A stretch of 64,000 nt of DNA from contig CALKHR010000195.1 in the NCBI GenBank assembly GCA_937988885.1, positions 1-64,000 on the forward strand, given 5' to 3'. Made by a program: the position numbers and the translations under genes. Below, piece by piece: positions 35,315 through 44,143 of this stretch (position 1 is the first letter of the stretch; every line of letters starts with the position of its first letter). The notes below the pieces were generated by a model. The model was not told the origin of the DNA. It did not search any database and saw only the letters and a program-made list of their open reading frames with translations. Source of the stretch: an uncultured Roseiflexaceae bacterium. GTDB taxonomy: Bacteria; Chloroflexota; Chloroflexia; Chloroflexales; Roseiflexaceae.

Positions 35315-35343
35315 ATTGTAGCATACTCATTTAGTGCTGTCAA
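35315..35343 (-). promoter_or_regulatory. Promoter of tRNA-Cys
   Basis: Read leftward: TTGACA, 17 bases, TACAAT, with the -10 ending ten bases before the tRNA 5' end. Near-consensus sigma70. Confidence 0.85.
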
Positions 35344-35560
35344 AGGATGTTTATCAAGTTATCGTGCAATCTGCAGGAAGGTTTGGGCGCTCTGTGCAGC
35401 AAGCGGTTGATCAACAGTGACATATGGCTTTCGGACTATAATCATTGGCGTTCGAGCGGCGACTATGTGCGTATACAGCCGTTTGCGGAGCACTAGCCCA
35501 GATTGGCCCACCTCTTGAGGAATCGTTCAAGCATCCACAGTGCTGATTAGCGAGAGTAGC

Positions 35561-36541
35561 ATGGAGATTTTTTTAGGAGTTGATGGCGGCGCGAACAAGA
35601 CGTTTGCGCTGGCGACCGATCGTGCTGGACGGGTGATTGGGTTTGGGCAAGCCGGCTGCGCAAACCACCAAGTCACAGGGCTGGAGGCGGCGATTGGCGA
35701 GATTGAGAAGGCGTGCCGCGCTGCCTTGGGCGATCGGCGAGCGACCTACGCGAGTTTTTGCTTGGCGGGGGCCGATATCGCTGTCGATTTTGCGATGCTG
35801 CGACCAGCCATCGAGGGCTTGAGGGTGGCATCGACGTTTGATCTGCGCAACGACACCTGGGCCGCGATGCGCGCTGGCACCACAGCGCCGTGGGGCGTGG
35901 TGGTGATCTGCGGGAGCGGCCTCAACGCGGCGGTGCGCGCGCCCGATGGCCGCGAGTTCATCCTGCCGAATTTGGGTTGGCCCTCCGGCGATCACGGCGG
36001 CGGCGGCGACATATCGCGCTTGGCGATCGGCGCGATCGCACGGGAGTGGGACGGGCGCGGGCCTGCGACGATGCTCACCGAGCGCATCCTGAAGCACTTC
36101 GACTACCCCAATTACGAGACGCTCCTAGAGGCGATCTACACCCGAAAGCTCCCGAACCAACGCATCTACGAAGTGGCGCGCTTGGTATTCGAGGCGGCCT
36201 TCGAGGGCGATGCGGTGGCGCAAGACTTGGTGATGCGAACAGGTACCGAGATCGGCCATGTGGCAGGGTCGCTGCTACAACGGATGCAGATGCACCGCGA
36301 GGCGTGCAATGTTGTGACGGGCGGCAGCATCTTCAAGGCGGTCGGCCCGCTGCTGATGGACTCCGCGAACCTGGCGCTGCACCGCATCGCGCCGCTCGCG
36401 CGCTTCACGCGGGCGCGCGTTGAGCCGGTGGTGGGCGCGTTGATGCTCGCCTACGATCTGCACGGCTATTCCGTCGATGAGGCCGCGGTGTATGCGGAGT
36501 TGCCCAAGCAGTTGCATATTGACGCCGAGGGCGAGATGTAA
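35561..36541 (+). CDS. BadF/BadG/BcrA/BcrD-type ATPase, N-acetylglucosamine kinase-like
   Basis: 326 residues of the ASKHA fold. PHOSPHATE 1 is IFLGVDGGANKTFALATD, followed by the aspartate region TFDLRNDTWAAM, PHOSPHATE 2 VVVICGSGLNAAV and adenosine motif VVTGGSIFKA. The pattern GWPSGDHGGGGDISRLAIGA matches the NagK-like sugar kinases of this family, so an amino-sugar kinase in cell-wall recycling is likely. ATG 35561 was chosen at the domain start. A TATAAT at 35437-35442 may be its -10. Confidence 0.85.
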   Translation: MEIFLGVDGGANKTFALATDRAGRVIGFGQAGCANHQVTGLEAAIGEIEKACRAALGDRRATYASFCLAGADIAVDFAMLRPAIEGLRVASTFDLRNDTWAAMRAGTTAPWGVVVICGSGLNAAVRAPDGREFILPNLGWPSGDHGGGGDISRLAIGAIAREWDGRGPATMLTERILKHFDYPNYETLLEAIYTRKLPNQRIYEVARLVFEAAFEGDAVAQDLVMRTGTEIGHVAGSLLQRMQMHREACNVVTGGSIFKAVGPLLMDSANLALHRIAPLARFTRARVEPVVGALMLAYDLHGYSVDEAAVYAELPKQLHIDAEGEM

Positions 36542-36581
36542 ATCGAGAGCGCTGAAAACCGCAAATGTCCTTCAAACAGAG

Positions 36582-36616
36582 ACTGCCCCCCGTAGTTTGT
36601 AGCTACGAGGGGCAGT
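36582..36616 (+). terminator. Hairpin after the sugar-kinase gene
   Basis: ACTGCCCC-c-CGTAG pairs with CTACG-a-GGGGCAGT (13 bp with one mismatch). No U-tract. Confidence 0.55.
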
Positions 36617-36707
36617 ACTCTAGCCCGCAAATGTAATATAGCAAAACTCGCTGAACATCAGATGAAGGTGCTAGTTGCGTTTATGAATGTTTCTTTACCA
36701 TTTACTC

Positions 36708-36775
36708 ATCCGAGATCGTACGATATCGGATAAAACCGTTGGACATATCAAATACTGTGATGAATGTTTCATCAC
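36708..36775. repeat. Two palindromes in the convergent gap
   Basis: 36708-36731 is a 24-base palindrome with one mismatched pair (ATCCGA-g-ATCGTACGAT-a-TCGGAT). 36757-36775 is GTGATGAA-TGT-TTCATCAC, overlapping the stop codon of the leftward gene. They may be terminators or protein sites; neither matches the parS consensus. Confidence 0.5.
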
Positions 36776-37077
36776 CTGCGCTGATCGGGCGGCTCACCCG
36801 TGATGGTCTGCGAGATGGTCTTCCAAAGATCCTGCACTGTGGTTTGCACAGTTGCGATGGTTTGGCGCAGCGGATCGGGCGAGAGGCGCGCATCAAGGCG
36901 CGTGCGTGCATCGGCAATGACTTCGTTGAGGAGTTCGTGCGCGAAGTGACCATGTAACCGAGCAAGTTCCTCGGTGTAGACCTCGATCAGCATATCGTGA
37001 TTCGCGTGGTTCGGCGCTTCTTCAAGCATACGCGCCAGCAACAGGCGTGTTTCAGCGCGAAAGTCTTCGATTGACAT
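36772..37077 (-). CDS. Hypothetical helical protein, 101 residues
   Basis: Not recognised. Entirely helical in appearance (IEDFRAETRLLLARMLEEA, LARLHGHFAHELLNEVIADA). ATG 37077 is preferred to the ATG two codons upstream because AAGGA then lies six bases away. It is 98 bases downstream of the parA-like gene in the same direction and might be its partner; this is only position. Confidence 0.65.
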   Translation of the reverse strand: MSIEDFRAETRLLLARMLEEAPNHANHDMLIEVYTEELARLHGHFAHELLNEVIADARTRLDARLSPDPLRQTIATVQTTVQDLWKTISQTITGEPPDQRR

Positions 37078-37175
37078 AGGCATTCCTTTCGGCGAACAAG
37101 TGCACTCGCCGTAGGTATGACGCTGTGTCTGCGCGAGATGTTGCGATGCGCTTGTTGCCTGGGTCTTCGAGTTCC

Positions 37176-38183
37176 TTAGCGGCGCGGGTTATTGGCAAGC
37201 GTTTGTGTTTTGTATTTGCAGTAATCGCAATAGCTCACACGGTAGCCAGCAAGTACGGCGTGTTGCAGTGGGCGGCCACAGTTCGGGCAGGCTGGCACTT
37301 GACGGAACGAGGCTTGGAATGCCTGAGCGGCTGAGGATGGTACGGTTTGCGCCTGAACAGGGACAGGTTGCGGCACGGCTGGCCTGGCCGCGACTTGGGC
37401 AACCGCAGGCGCGGGTTGCGGCACACGCCGTGGCGTTGGGCGAAAGTTGAATAGTTCACTCACCCGCTCGACCAGGTGCGCGTAATCGGCGGCGCCACGC
37501 GAACGTGGATCATATTCGTAGATCGTGCGACCGTCGGTGGGCGCTTCGGAGAGGCGCACGTTGACGCGCACAGGGTCGGTCACTAACGACCCGTAGCGCG
37601 AGCGCAGTTCTTCGAGCAGTTGGCCCGATTGGCGCATACGCGGATCGAACATTGTGGGGATGATCATGCGGATGCCGCCACTGTGGCCCTTGATGCGCAC
37701 CACTTGCTCGAACAGCATCTCGATGCTTTTGAGCGAGAAGTGCTCGACGGCGGTGGGCACGAAGATATCGGAGGCGCATACCAAGGCGTTGGTGTTGAGC
37801 ATCGTTAGCGAGCCACCCGAGTCGATCAGCACGAAGTCGTAGGAGTTGATGATCGGTCGTAGGCTCTGTTCAAGCACACGGCTCCAGTCGGGCCGCCGAG
37901 CGATCAGCGGCTGGACATTGAGGAGGGTGTGGTCTGCCGCGATCAGATCGAGGTTGGGGCGTGCTTGATGAATACAATCGGCGGCGGGGACACCGTCGAT
38001 CAGCATCTCGTAGAGCGTTCGGCGGGGGCGCACGCCGAGCGCAAGAGCCAGGTTGCCTTGTGCGTCTACATCGACAAGGAGGACGCGGGCACCTTTGAGC
38101 GCAAGGCCGGCACCTAGGTTTACAACCGTGGTTGTTTTGCCAATACCGCCTTTTAGGTTTGAGATCGCGATGACATGGCTCAT
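37176..38183 (-). CDS. ParA/Soj-family ATPase with C-terminal zinc ribbon
   Basis: 335 residues. Deviant Walker A SNLKGGIGKTTTVVNL at 8-23 with the signature lysine, Walker A' VDVDAQGN and DFVLIDSGGSLTML (the usual DxPP is DSGG here). To residue about 255 it is a ParA ATPase. It then has a Pro/Gln/Ala-rich linker (about 260-305) and ends in a four-cysteine ribbon: CPNCGRPL ... YCDYCKY. No parB or parS is nearby, so it is an orphan, perhaps positioning another cargo such as a sensory or envelope complex. Start ATG 38183 sits at the homology start. Confidence 0.88.
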   Translation of the reverse strand: MSHVIAISNLKGGIGKTTTVVNLGAGLALKGARVLLVDVDAQGNLALALGVRPRRTLYEMLIDGVPAADCIHQARPNLDLIAADHTLLNVQPLIARRPDWSRVLEQSLRPIINSYDFVLIDSGGSLTMLNTNALVCASDIFVPTAVEHFSLKSIEMLFEQVVRIKGHSGGIRMIIPTMFDPRMRQSGQLLEELRSRYGSLVTDPVRVNVRLSEAPTDGRTIYEYDPRSRGAADYAHLVERVSELFNFRPTPRRVPQPAPAVAQVAARPAVPQPVPVQAQTVPSSAAQAFQASFRQVPACPNCGRPLQHAVLAGYRVSYCDYCKYKTQTLANNPRR

Positions 38184-38312
38184 ATGTTTACTTTGAGTGC
38201 CATTAAAACGATACTGAACTAAGTGTAGCACAGTTTAGGATGAACATACAATGCAGTTGCGAACCAGATTAATTGCGGAATGCGCCCATAGGGGTATACC
38301 AGGGGGAGGTAT

Positions 38313-38341
38313 TTGATCTGGAAATGATCATCCGATATAAT
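38313..38341 (+). promoter_or_regulatory. Promoter of the mycoredoxin-like gene
   Basis: TTGATC (38313-38318), 17 bases, TATAAT (38336-38341); about 58 bases ahead of the ATG. Confidence 0.75.
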
Positions 38342-38399
38342 GGACCTGGCCTTCGTATATGATTTATGTATTTTTACTTTTAAGTCGAGGTTTGACGGT

Positions 38400-38657
38400 A
38401 TGTCTGCTACAACGATCAAAATTTATGGGACGAGCTGGTGCGGTGATTGTCGGCGTGCGCTGCGGGTGCTCGATCAGCACCAGGCTGCGTACACATATAT
38501 CGATATCGAGAGCGATGATCAGGCGCGCAGTTATGTGGAGCAGGTGAATCAGGGGAATCGCAGCGTGCCGACGATTGTGTTCCCGGATGGTTCGATTTTG
38601 GTGGAGCCTTCGTCGGCGGTGCTGGCCGAGAAGATTACGGCACTGAGCGGCAATTAG
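38400..38657 (+). CDS. Glutaredoxin-like protein (mycoredoxin type)
   Basis: 85 residues, a thioredoxin fold with active site TSWCGDCRRA and the cis-Pro/substrate loop RSVPTIVFPDGS. The WCGDC form and the short length match mycoredoxin/NrdH-like proteins, which reduce mixed disulfides with low-molecular-weight thiols. ATG 38400 has GAGG nine bases upstream. Confidence 0.88.
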   Translation: MSATTIKIYGTSWCGDCRRALRVLDQHQAAYTYIDIESDDQARSYVEQVNQGNRSVPTIVFPDGSILVEPSSAVLAEKITALSGN

Positions 38658-38740
38658 TTCTTTCTTAAAGGAACAGATACCTTTTGTTCAGCCTTCTGCT
38701 TGCGCGGGAGGCTGTATCTTTTGAGCTAGTGCTTTGCCAT

Positions 38741-38762
38741 GATGTCGAGGCGCTGCTATGCG
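38741..38762. repeat. Fragment of the 150/14328 hairpin repeat
   Basis: GATGTCGAGGCGCTGCTATG matches one arm and loop edge of the hairpin in copies A and B. The other arm is absent. Confidence 0.5.
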
Positions 38763-38800
38763 CAGTGTTCGCGCTGTAATGGCACTGTGCGACCGCGCCA

Positions 38801-38920
38801 GAAGCGGCGCGCGTTGCGGCGCGCAGCGCCATAACTGTCCGAGCGCGCACACGTTGTGCACGACGTTGTTTACCCGTAGCGACGGATGTTGGGGCGCTGG
38901 CCGCACCTCTTTCTTCCAAC
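38801..38920. repeat. Second dispersed repeat family, copy 1
   Basis: GGCGCGCAGCGCCAT, CGAGCGCGCA, CCGTAGCGACGG and GTTGGGG appear in the same order and spacing, inverted, at 44002-44120. It fills most of the gap between the mycoredoxin-like gene and purA. Confidence 0.8.
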
Positions 38921-38955
38921 AAATGACGGCCAGCGCATGTTCGAGGCGTTGAGGG

Positions 38956-40248
38956 TTAGAACAGATCTTTGAGGACGATGGTTTGCTCGCGACCTGGCCC
39001 CACGGAGACGATGCCGATGCGCGCGCCGATCAGCTCGCAGAGCCGCGCCACGTACGATTGAGCGGCGGAGGGCAGGTCCTCGAAGGAGCGCACGTCGGAG
39101 GTGGGGGTTTGCCAGCCTGGATGCTCTTCGTAGATCGGCTCGACCCGCGCCAGAGTGGCGATGTTCGAGGGTGGGTAGTTGAGTTCGGTATCGTGCAGAC
39201 GGTAGCCGACGCAGATTTTGATGCTGGGTAGTTCGTCGAGCACATCGAGTTTGGTGATGGTGACGGTGTCGATGCCGTTGATTTGGGCGGCGTAGCGCGC
39301 GAGCACGGCATCGAACCAGCCGACGCGGCGCAGGCGACCCGTGGTGGTGCCGACCTCGGCCCAAGGTTTGCCCAACTGGCGCAGGACGTCGGCTTCTTCG
39401 CCAAAGGCTTCGGTTGGGAACGGGCCTTCGCCCACACGGGTGGCGTAGGCTTTGTAGACGCCAACGACGGAGTCGATGCGCGTGGGTGCGATGCCGGAGC
39501 CTTGGCAGGCACCCGCTGTGCCGGGCGGCGACGATGTGACGTAGGGGTAGGTGCCTTGATCGATATCGAGCAGAACGCCTTGCGCGCCTTCGAGCAGGAT
39601 GGGCCAATCGGTGTCGAGCGCACGTTCGACGATCGGGTAGATGTCGATCACGTGATCGGCCAGTTGGCGGCCATAGTCGAGGTAGCGCAGGTAGGTTTCG
39701 TGCAGCGAGATCGGTGGCTGGTTGTAGATTTGGGTGAGTAGTTTATTTTTGACTTCGAGCACTTGGCGCAGACGGCTGAGCAACGTCTCCTCGTGCAGAA
39801 GATCGCCCATGCGTATGCCGATCCGCAGCATTTTGTCGGCAAAGGCGGGGCCGATGCCTCGGCCTGTGGTGCCTATTTTGCCGTCGCCGCGCATCGCTTC
39901 GTCGGCTTGGTCTTGGATGATGTGGTAGGGCATGACCACATGGGCTCGTTCGCTAATAAACAGTTTGGAGGTACTGATCGATTTAGCGCGAAGGTCGGCG
40001 AGTTCTTGGATCAGCACGGCAGGGTCGATCATGACTCCATGACCGATCACGTTGACGGTGCTCGGGTCGAAGATACCGGAGGGGACGGTATGCAATTTGA
40101 ACTCACCATATTCGTTTAGAACGGTATGACCTGCGTTATTGCCTCCGCCATAGCGAATCACAAGACGCGCCTTTTCGGCCAGCAGATCGACAATATGGCC
40201 CTTGCCTTCGTCGCCCCATTGGGCGCCGATCACTGCTACGACCGGCAT
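38956..40248 (-). CDS. purA: Adenylosuccinate synthetase
   Basis: 430 residues. Joins IMP and aspartate with GTP in AMP synthesis. The phosphate loop QWGDEGKGHIVD at the start has His where most homologues have Lys after GKG, NNAGHTV follows, then GTTGRGIGPAFADK, and VGEGPFPTE and TTTGRLRRVGWFD. ATG is preceded by GAAGGGG, and a TATAAT lies about 45 bases upstream. Confidence 0.97.
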   Translation of the reverse strand: MPVVAVIGAQWGDEGKGHIVDLLAEKARLVIRYGGGNNAGHTVLNEYGEFKLHTVPSGIFDPSTVNVIGHGVMIDPAVLIQELADLRAKSISTSKLFISERAHVVMPYHIIQDQADEAMRGDGKIGTTGRGIGPAFADKMLRIGIRMGDLLHEETLLSRLRQVLEVKNKLLTQIYNQPPISLHETYLRYLDYGRQLADHVIDIYPIVERALDTDWPILLEGAQGVLLDIDQGTYPYVTSSPPGTAGACQGSGIAPTRIDSVVGVYKAYATRVGEGPFPTEAFGEEADVLRQLGKPWAEVGTTTGRLRRVGWFDAVLARYAAQINGIDTVTITKLDVLDELPSIKICVGYRLHDTELNYPPSNIATLARVEPIYEEHPGWQTPTSDVRSFEDLPSAAQSYVARLCELIGARIGIVSVGPGREQTIVLKDLF

Positions 40249-40453
40249 AGTGTGCCCCTTCTATACAGTAGTTGGTGTTCGGATTCTATTATAGCGTAAG
40301 TACTGTATTTTCTGTGCATAACAAAAGTCCTACTTTTTGCTTGGAGAGGTTGACAGCCTTGCACAACAGACTACAATACACCACGAGGCTTCTTACTCGG
40401 CTTTGTTCGGCGTTTGGTAGCGATGTGCGTTGTTCTGGTCACTTGTACTACCT

Positions 40454-42595
40454 ATGCTGGTAATTCCATCTTCAACCGAGGCTACGCTTCCGACATTTTC
40501 GGCGATTGCGCGTTTGTTGAGCAGCGAGCGTTCGTTCGCAACACGCATCGCTGATTTGTTTGTGCTGCTGCGAACAGTGGTGCGTTTTCAGGATGCGCGG
40601 TTGGTGTGTTGGCTTCAACCCGAGTACCCCGATGGTCCTCGCGAGCAGTACGCGACGCCCGATGGTTGGTCGCAGCCGTGGAACGATGAGTTGGTGGCGC
40701 TGGTGGCCGAGCGCGATGCTCCGGTGCGCTTGAATGCGCCGCTGCGCGTGATGATTGACGGTGTGATGCAGAAGGCGGCGGGCGAGGCGGTGTACTACGG
40801 CGCGCCGATCCGTTGGGATGGGCGGCTGTGGGGCGTGCTGGAGTTGCGAACGCTGGGGGCCGATGCCTTCAACGAGGCCGAGCAGGCGTTCCTGACGGCC
40901 TTGCTGCCGCTGTTGGCTTCGGCAATCGCGGTGGAGGGCAGCGGGCAGCGCCTGCCGATGCTGGCGCCGCGCCCAGGCGAGCTGACGGTGCGGCAGGAGC
41001 AGTATTTGGCGTCGCTGCGGGACGAGATGGAGGAGCCGCTTTCGCTGGATGCCTTGATCAATTTACTGCTGCGCTGGGCGCTCGATTCAACCGGCGTCGA
41101 GGCGGGTATGCTGTGCTTGGTCGATGCCGAGCGGGGCGAGGTGATCATGCAGGCGCACGAGGGCTACGGGCGGCATCTGCCAAGCCCGCAGTTGCTGGGT
41201 GAGCCACGCCGCCGCTGGAGCTGGAATTCGAGCGTGGCTGGCAAAGTGGCCCGTACTGGTCGCTCGGTGTTGCTGCGCGATGTCTCGCAGGACCCCGATT
41301 ATGTCTCGAACAGTCCGGCGGTGCGCGCTGAGTTGGTGGTGCCGATCACGCACGAGTCGCAGGTGCTGGCGGTGTTGCAACTCGATAGTCCCCGTTCGCA
41401 TGCGTTCGGCGATACCGAGGTGGCGCTGATCCACACGCTCTGCACGTATGCGGCTCAGCCGTTGCGCCGCGCGTTGCGCTACCAGGAGTTGTTGGAATCG
41501 AGCACGCAGCTCGGCCAGGTGTTTTCGAGCATCCCGAGCGGCTTGGCGTTGCTCGACAATCAAGGCCATGTGCTGCGCTACAATTCCGCCTGGCTGAGTG
41601 TGTGGGGGTTGGGGCCGATCGAGTTACCCGCCGATTTCCATATGCCGTGGGACCTGGTGCCGATGCTGCTGGCGCGGTTGAAGGACCCGCTGGCGCTCAC
41701 CGATTTCTGCGCGGAAGGCCAGACGAAGCCGGCTGAGATACAGCGTATGATCATCGTGCTGCACGACCCGCATCAAGAGTTGGAGGCGCTCTCGGCCCCG
41801 ACTCGCGACAGCCAGGGACGCCTGACTGGCCGCCTGTGGGTGGTGAACGATGTGACTCGCGAGCGCCAGGCCGACCGTTTGAAGAACGAGTTTATCTCGG
41901 TGGTGTCGCACGAATTGCGCACACCGCTCACATCGATTTTGGGCTATTCCGAGCTATTGATGGCCCGCGACTTCGCGCCAGACGAGCAGCGCGAATTTGT
42001 GAAAACGATTTACAACGAGGCGAATCACCTCTCGCAGATCGTCGAGGATCTGTTGGGCATGTCGCGCTTGGAATCGGGCACTGTCAAGCTGAATCAGTGG
42101 GTGGTGTCGTTGCGCCAGCTGATCGGCGAGTTGACGGCGCAGATCACGATGCAGTTGACGAGCAACCATCGGCTGGTGCTCGATATTCCGCAGCAGTTGC
42201 CGCCAGCGTATGTGGATCGCGATAAAGTCAAGCAGATTCTGTTCAACCTGCTGACGAACGCGACCAAATATTCGCCGCAGGGTGGCGAGATCGTGCTGAA
42301 GATCGAGGAGGCGACGCAGTTGCCCAAGGATCACCCGCCGGGGCGCTTCTTGCTGCTGAGCGTGAGCGATCAGGGCATCGGCATCGGGCCGGAGGATCTG
42401 CCGAAGATCTGGGAGCGCTTCTACCGCGTCGATAACTCGAACACGCGCCGGATCGGCGGCACGGGCCTGGGCTTGTCGATCACGCGGTCGCTGGTGGAGT
42501 TGCACGGCGGGCGCATCTGGGTCGAGAGCGAGCTCAACAAAGGCTCAACATTTTCGTGTACACTACCGATCGCCACCGAGATGGTGCGACACTAG
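40454..42595 (+). CDS. Cytoplasmic sensor histidine kinase, GAF-PAS-HisKA-HATPase
   Basis: About 713 residues. An N-terminal GAF-like region (to 170), a clear GAF domain (about 190-345, ending HTLCTYAAQPLRRAL), a PAS domain (IPSGLALLDNQGHVLRYNSA), HisKA with phosphoacceptor VVSHELRTPLTSILGYSE, and HATPase with NLLTNATKYSPQGG, DQGIGIGP and GTGLGLSITRSL. No membrane segment, so it probably senses a small cytoplasmic ligand or redox state. No response regulator adjoins it. The start is uncertain; ATG 40454 was taken, and no strong ribosome-binding site is seen. Confidence 0.88.
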   Translation: MLVIPSSTEATLPTFSAIARLLSSERSFATRIADLFVLLRTVVRFQDARLVCWLQPEYPDGPREQYATPDGWSQPWNDELVALVAERDAPVRLNAPLRVMIDGVMQKAAGEAVYYGAPIRWDGRLWGVLELRTLGADAFNEAEQAFLTALLPLLASAIAVEGSGQRLPMLAPRPGELTVRQEQYLASLRDEMEEPLSLDALINLLLRWALDSTGVEAGMLCLVDAERGEVIMQAHEGYGRHLPSPQLLGEPRRRWSWNSSVAGKVARTGRSVLLRDVSQDPDYVSNSPAVRAELVVPITHESQVLAVLQLDSPRSHAFGDTEVALIHTLCTYAAQPLRRALRYQELLESSTQLGQVFSSIPSGLALLDNQGHVLRYNSAWLSVWGLGPIELPADFHMPWDLVPMLLARLKDPLALTDFCAEGQTKPAEIQRMIIVLHDPHQELEALSAPTRDSQGRLTGRLWVVNDVTRERQADRLKNEFISVVSHELRTPLTSILGYSELLMARDFAPDEQREFVKTIYNEANHLSQIVEDLLGMSRLESGTVKLNQWVVSLRQLIGELTAQITMQLTSNHRLVLDIPQQLPPAYVDRDKVKQILFNLLTNATKYSPQGGEIVLKIEEATQLPKDHPPGRFLLLSVSDQGIGIGPEDLPKIWERFYRVDNSNTRRIGGTGLGLSITRSLVELHGGRIWVESELNKGSTFSCTLPIATEMVRH

Positions 42596-42652
42596 TGGCA
42601 CACGCACGTAACCAATGACAGGGGAATGTCGCCCCTGGGTCTGTAGGATATA

Positions 42653-43903
42653 ATGGCTAAAACATCGAAACCAAAGTCGGCGAATGCAGCACGACAACGC
42701 GATATTCATCTCCCCTCATCTCTCAAAGAACGACTAGCACAGGGCCACCCGTGGGTGTATCGCAACCACCTACCGCCCGACCTGCGTATGCCAACGGGCA
42801 GTTGGGTGCGGGCACATTGCGGCAATTGGAGCGGCTTCGGCCTGTGGGACGAGCACGGGCCGATCGCGCTGCGGATCTTCTCCGAGCGACGCCTGCCGGA
42901 TGCCGCTTGGCTGCGCACGCGGGTGCAGGCGGCCTGGGATCTGCGAACGCCGCTGCGCGCCACCAACACCACGGCGTATCGGCTGCTGTTCGGCGAGGGC
43001 GATGGCCTACCCGGGCTGACCGTCGATCTGTACGGCGAGTGGGCCGTGATTCAGACCTACGCCGCCAGCGTTGAGCATCTGATCGATTGGCTGGTGTCCG
43101 CCCTACGCGACATCGTGCCGTTGAAGGGCATCCTACACAAACGCCGCGCCGCCGATAGCGATCCCACCGAGTTGCGCGAGGAGGATACCGAGGAAGGGCG
43201 CATTTCGAGCCGTTTGGTGCTGCTGTGGGGCGCGCCGCCCCCGCGCAACCTGGTGATCTCGGAGTACGGGCTGTTGTTCAATGTGGACCTGAACGCAGGG
43301 CAGAAAACCGGCCTGTTCCTGGATCAGCGCGAGAACCGCCGCTATGTAGAAGGGTTGAGCGCGGGCCGCACGTTGCTGAACTGCTTCTCGTACACAGGCG
43401 CGTTCTCGCTGTACGCGTTGCGCGGCGGCGCGAAGTCGGTGGTGAGCGTCGATATCGGCAAGGGCTTGGCCGAGGCGGCGGAAGCGAACATCGCGCTGAA
43501 CGACCTGGACGCCAAGCGACACCAGTTTGTGACCGCCGATTGCTTCGAGGTGCTATCGCGCTACCTGGAGGAAGGGCGGCGCTTCGACATCATCATCCTC
43601 GACCCGCCGAGCTTCGCCAAGAGCCAGCGCAACCGCTTCGCGGCCATTCGCGCTTACACCAAGCTGAACGCGGTGGCGCTGCGCTGCGTGAGTCCCGGAG
43701 GCCTGCTGATCAGCTCAAGCTGCACGAGCCAGGTGGGGCCGGAGGCGTTCAAGGAGATGTTGGCGGCGGCGGGCGCGAGCGTGAACAAGCGCTTCCAGAT
43801 CATCCACGAGGCCGGGCAACCGCTCGATCACCCGGTTCCGGCGGGCTTCCCCGAGGGCCGCTACCTGAAATTCGTGGTCGGGCGCGTCAGCGATCGCCCG
43901 TAG
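42653..43903 (+). CDS. RlmI-like 23S rRNA (cytosine-C5) methyltransferase family
   Basis: 416 residues. An N-terminal PUA domain (HPWVYRNHLPPDLRMPTGSW) is followed by the EEHEE linker (LLFGEGDGLPGLTVDLYGEW) and a Rossmann methyltransferase: LLNCFSYTGAFSLYALRGGA is motif I and IILDPPSFAKSQ motif IV. This layout is shared with RlmI, which makes m5C1962 in 23S rRNA. An AGGA site lies before ATG; the gene begins 57 bases after the histidine kinase. Confidence 0.9.
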   Translation: MAKTSKPKSANAARQRDIHLPSSLKERLAQGHPWVYRNHLPPDLRMPTGSWVRAHCGNWSGFGLWDEHGPIALRIFSERRLPDAAWLRTRVQAAWDLRTPLRATNTTAYRLLFGEGDGLPGLTVDLYGEWAVIQTYAASVEHLIDWLVSALRDIVPLKGILHKRRAADSDPTELREEDTEEGRISSRLVLLWGAPPPRNLVISEYGLLFNVDLNAGQKTGLFLDQRENRRYVEGLSAGRTLLNCFSYTGAFSLYALRGGAKSVVSVDIGKGLAEAAEANIALNDLDAKRHQFVTADCFEVLSRYLEEGRRFDIIILDPPSFAKSQRNRFAAIRAYTKLNAVALRCVSPGGLLISSSCTSQVGPEAFKEMLAAAGASVNKRFQIIHEAGQPLDHPVPAGFPEGRYLKFVVGRVSDRP

Positions 43904-44001
43904 TCCACGCGCGGCAGCAAGCCGGTGTTCGCGATGACGAACACCGACTTTGTGATTCTCACCACGTTCGAGCAAATGCGCTACCCAACAGAGCTGTTTA
44001 T

Positions 44002-44120
44002 GTTGGGAAAAAGGGCGCGTCGTCAACCCCAACGCCCGTCGCTACGGGATGACTCCGTCGTGTTCAACGTTTGCGCGCTCGGGCAGAATGGCGCTGCGCG
44101 CCAAAACGCGCGCTTCGCCG
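44002..44120. repeat. Second dispersed repeat family, copy 2
   Basis: Inverted relative of 38801-38920, with GTTGGG, ACGCCCGTCGCTACGG, TGCGCGCTCGG and ATGGCGCTGCGCGCC at matching spacing. It lies between the RlmI-like gene and the convergent flavoprotein gene. Confidence 0.8.
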
Positions 44121-44143
44121 TAGCCAAGCGTTGCCTCGCATCG

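Noticed and set aside
36757..36775. parS site near the ParA-like gene
   Set aside because: The palindrome contains TGTTTCA but lacks the central CACGTG of the parS consensus, and no ParB gene is near.
38740..38920. CRISPR array or tRNA-like structure in the repeat-rich gap
   Set aside because: Repeats are single inverted or dispersed copies with no regular spacer pattern; no cloverleaf can be drawn.
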